From contig JASLNQ010000033.1 in NCBI GenBank assembly GCA_030745955.1, positions 1 to 13,716 of the forward strand: DNA of 13,716 nucleotides, read 5' to 3'. Source of the DNA: Dehalococcoidia bacterium. GTDB lineage: Bacteria > Chloroflexota > Dehalococcoidia > UBA1151 > UBA1328. Under the pieces are notes generated by a model. It worked only from the letters and a program-made list of their open reading frames with translations, was not told the origin of the DNA and did no database searches. Made by a program: the position numbers and the translations under genes. Below are positions 13,325-13,716 of the stretch, in pieces. Each line of letters begins with the position of its first letter. Position 1 is the stretch's first letter.

Positions 13325-13716
13325 CTAGGTGCTCAGGATCCCGGTAATCTCGCCATCGCTGTTCAGGTCAATATCCCACGCATTCGGCGTCGAGGGAAGA
13401 CCGGGTAGCGTGATGATGTCGCCAGCAAGCGTCACAATCTGCCGAGCGCCAGCGAGAATCCGCAGTTCCCTGATCGGGAACGTGTGGCCACTCGGTGCTC
13501 CCTTCAACTTCGGATCGGCTGAAATCGAAAGGTGGGTTTTTGCGATGCACACCGGGAAATTCCAGCCATTGGCGGCGAACCTGCGGGCCATGGTGCGGGT
13601 CATCGGGCCCCACTTGACATCCCCCGCCAGGTACAGCGATTTCGCCATGAGCTCGACCTTGTCGAAGAAAGAATCGTCATCATCGTAGAGCAGCTTCACG
13701 TCGGCTGGCTGTTCAA
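13325..13716 (-). CDS. fhs: Formate-tetrahydrofolate ligase, C-terminal part (runs off the window)
   Basis: The frame is open to the last base of the window, so this is the 3' ~130 codons of a gene whose full length is normally ~550 residues. The GTG at 13699 is an internal valine, not the start. NFPVCIAKTHLSISADPKLK, the GHTFPIRELRILAGA stretch and VTLAGDIITLPGLPSTP match the conserved C-terminal region of monofunctional formate-tetrahydrofolate ligase, and the end DIDLNSDGEITGI matches the family's usual terminus. The enzyme makes 10-formyltetrahydrofolate from formate, THF and ATP in the cytosol for one-carbon metabolism; in some lineages it is part of the Wood-Ljungdahl methyl branch. The ATP-binding N-terminal region lies outside the window. 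The next gene downstream (zinc-ribbon protein) follows after 72 bp with no terminator seen. Confidence 0.95.
   Translation of the reverse strand, partial: EQPADVKLLYDDDDSFFDKVELMAKSLYLAGDVKWGPMTRTMARRFAANGWNFPVCIAKTHLSISADPKLKGAPSGHTFPIRELRILAGARQIVTLAGDIITLPGLPSTPNAWDIDLNSDGEITGILST

Overview
The window comes from a GC-rich bacterial chromosome with dense carbohydrate-acid catabolism genes. The mix is an enolase-superfamily sugar-acid dehydratase-like enzyme plus a remnant of a second one, two Gfo/Idh/MocA oxidoreductases, two xylose-isomerase-like TIM barrels, an amidohydrolase-2 hydrolase, and the 3' end of formate-tetrahydrofolate ligase. Such paralogue-rich sets, especially multiple mandelate-racemase/muconate-lactonizing enzymes, are typical of uncultured Chloroflexota of the SAR202 type. 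That assignment is inference: no rRNA or marker gene is present.

Layout. Positions 1-962 look like gene debris: the C-terminal piece of an enolase-superfamily protein (about 307-513), a truncated propeller-like fragment (529-783), and then a perfect 21-bp inverted repeat (800-852). Next are an intact enolase-superfamily gene (963-2138, minus) and, divergent from it, a Gfo/Idh/MocA oxidoreductase (2445-3458, plus). A second Gfo/Idh/MocA gene (3563-4693, minus) lies downstream of a TIGR01777-type NAD(P)-binding epimerase-like gene (4819-5766, minus). At 6232-6921 (plus) is a stand-alone degenerate response-regulator receiver protein, followed by a strong intrinsic terminator.

A minus-strand operon (9668 down to 7228) encodes two tandem paralogous sugar-isomerase-like TIM barrels and an extended RidA-like protein. 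An amidohydrolase (9961-10794, plus) diverges from it. These four genes plausibly act on one small sugar-derived or lactone substrate. A structured, repeat-rich intergenic stretch (10795-11238) leads to a 2H phosphoesterase (11239-11808, plus). This converges on an orphan zinc/manganese-binding lipoprotein (11822-12748, minus). Upstream of the lipoprotein gene lies an array of dyad and direct repeats, then a double zinc-ribbon protein (12905-13252, minus) and the C-terminal end of formate-tetrahydrofolate ligase (13325-13716, minus, running off the window).

The least explained items are the pseudo-receiver protein, the tandem isomerase pair in which one copy appears to have lost a metal-ligand histidine, the enolase-superfamily enzyme with glycine where the general-base lysine is expected, the repeat array upstream of the orphan metal-binding lipoprotein gene, and the long perfect hairpin beside the gene debris. 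No CRISPR array, tRNA, rRNA, insertion sequence or complete novel defence-type system is visible.
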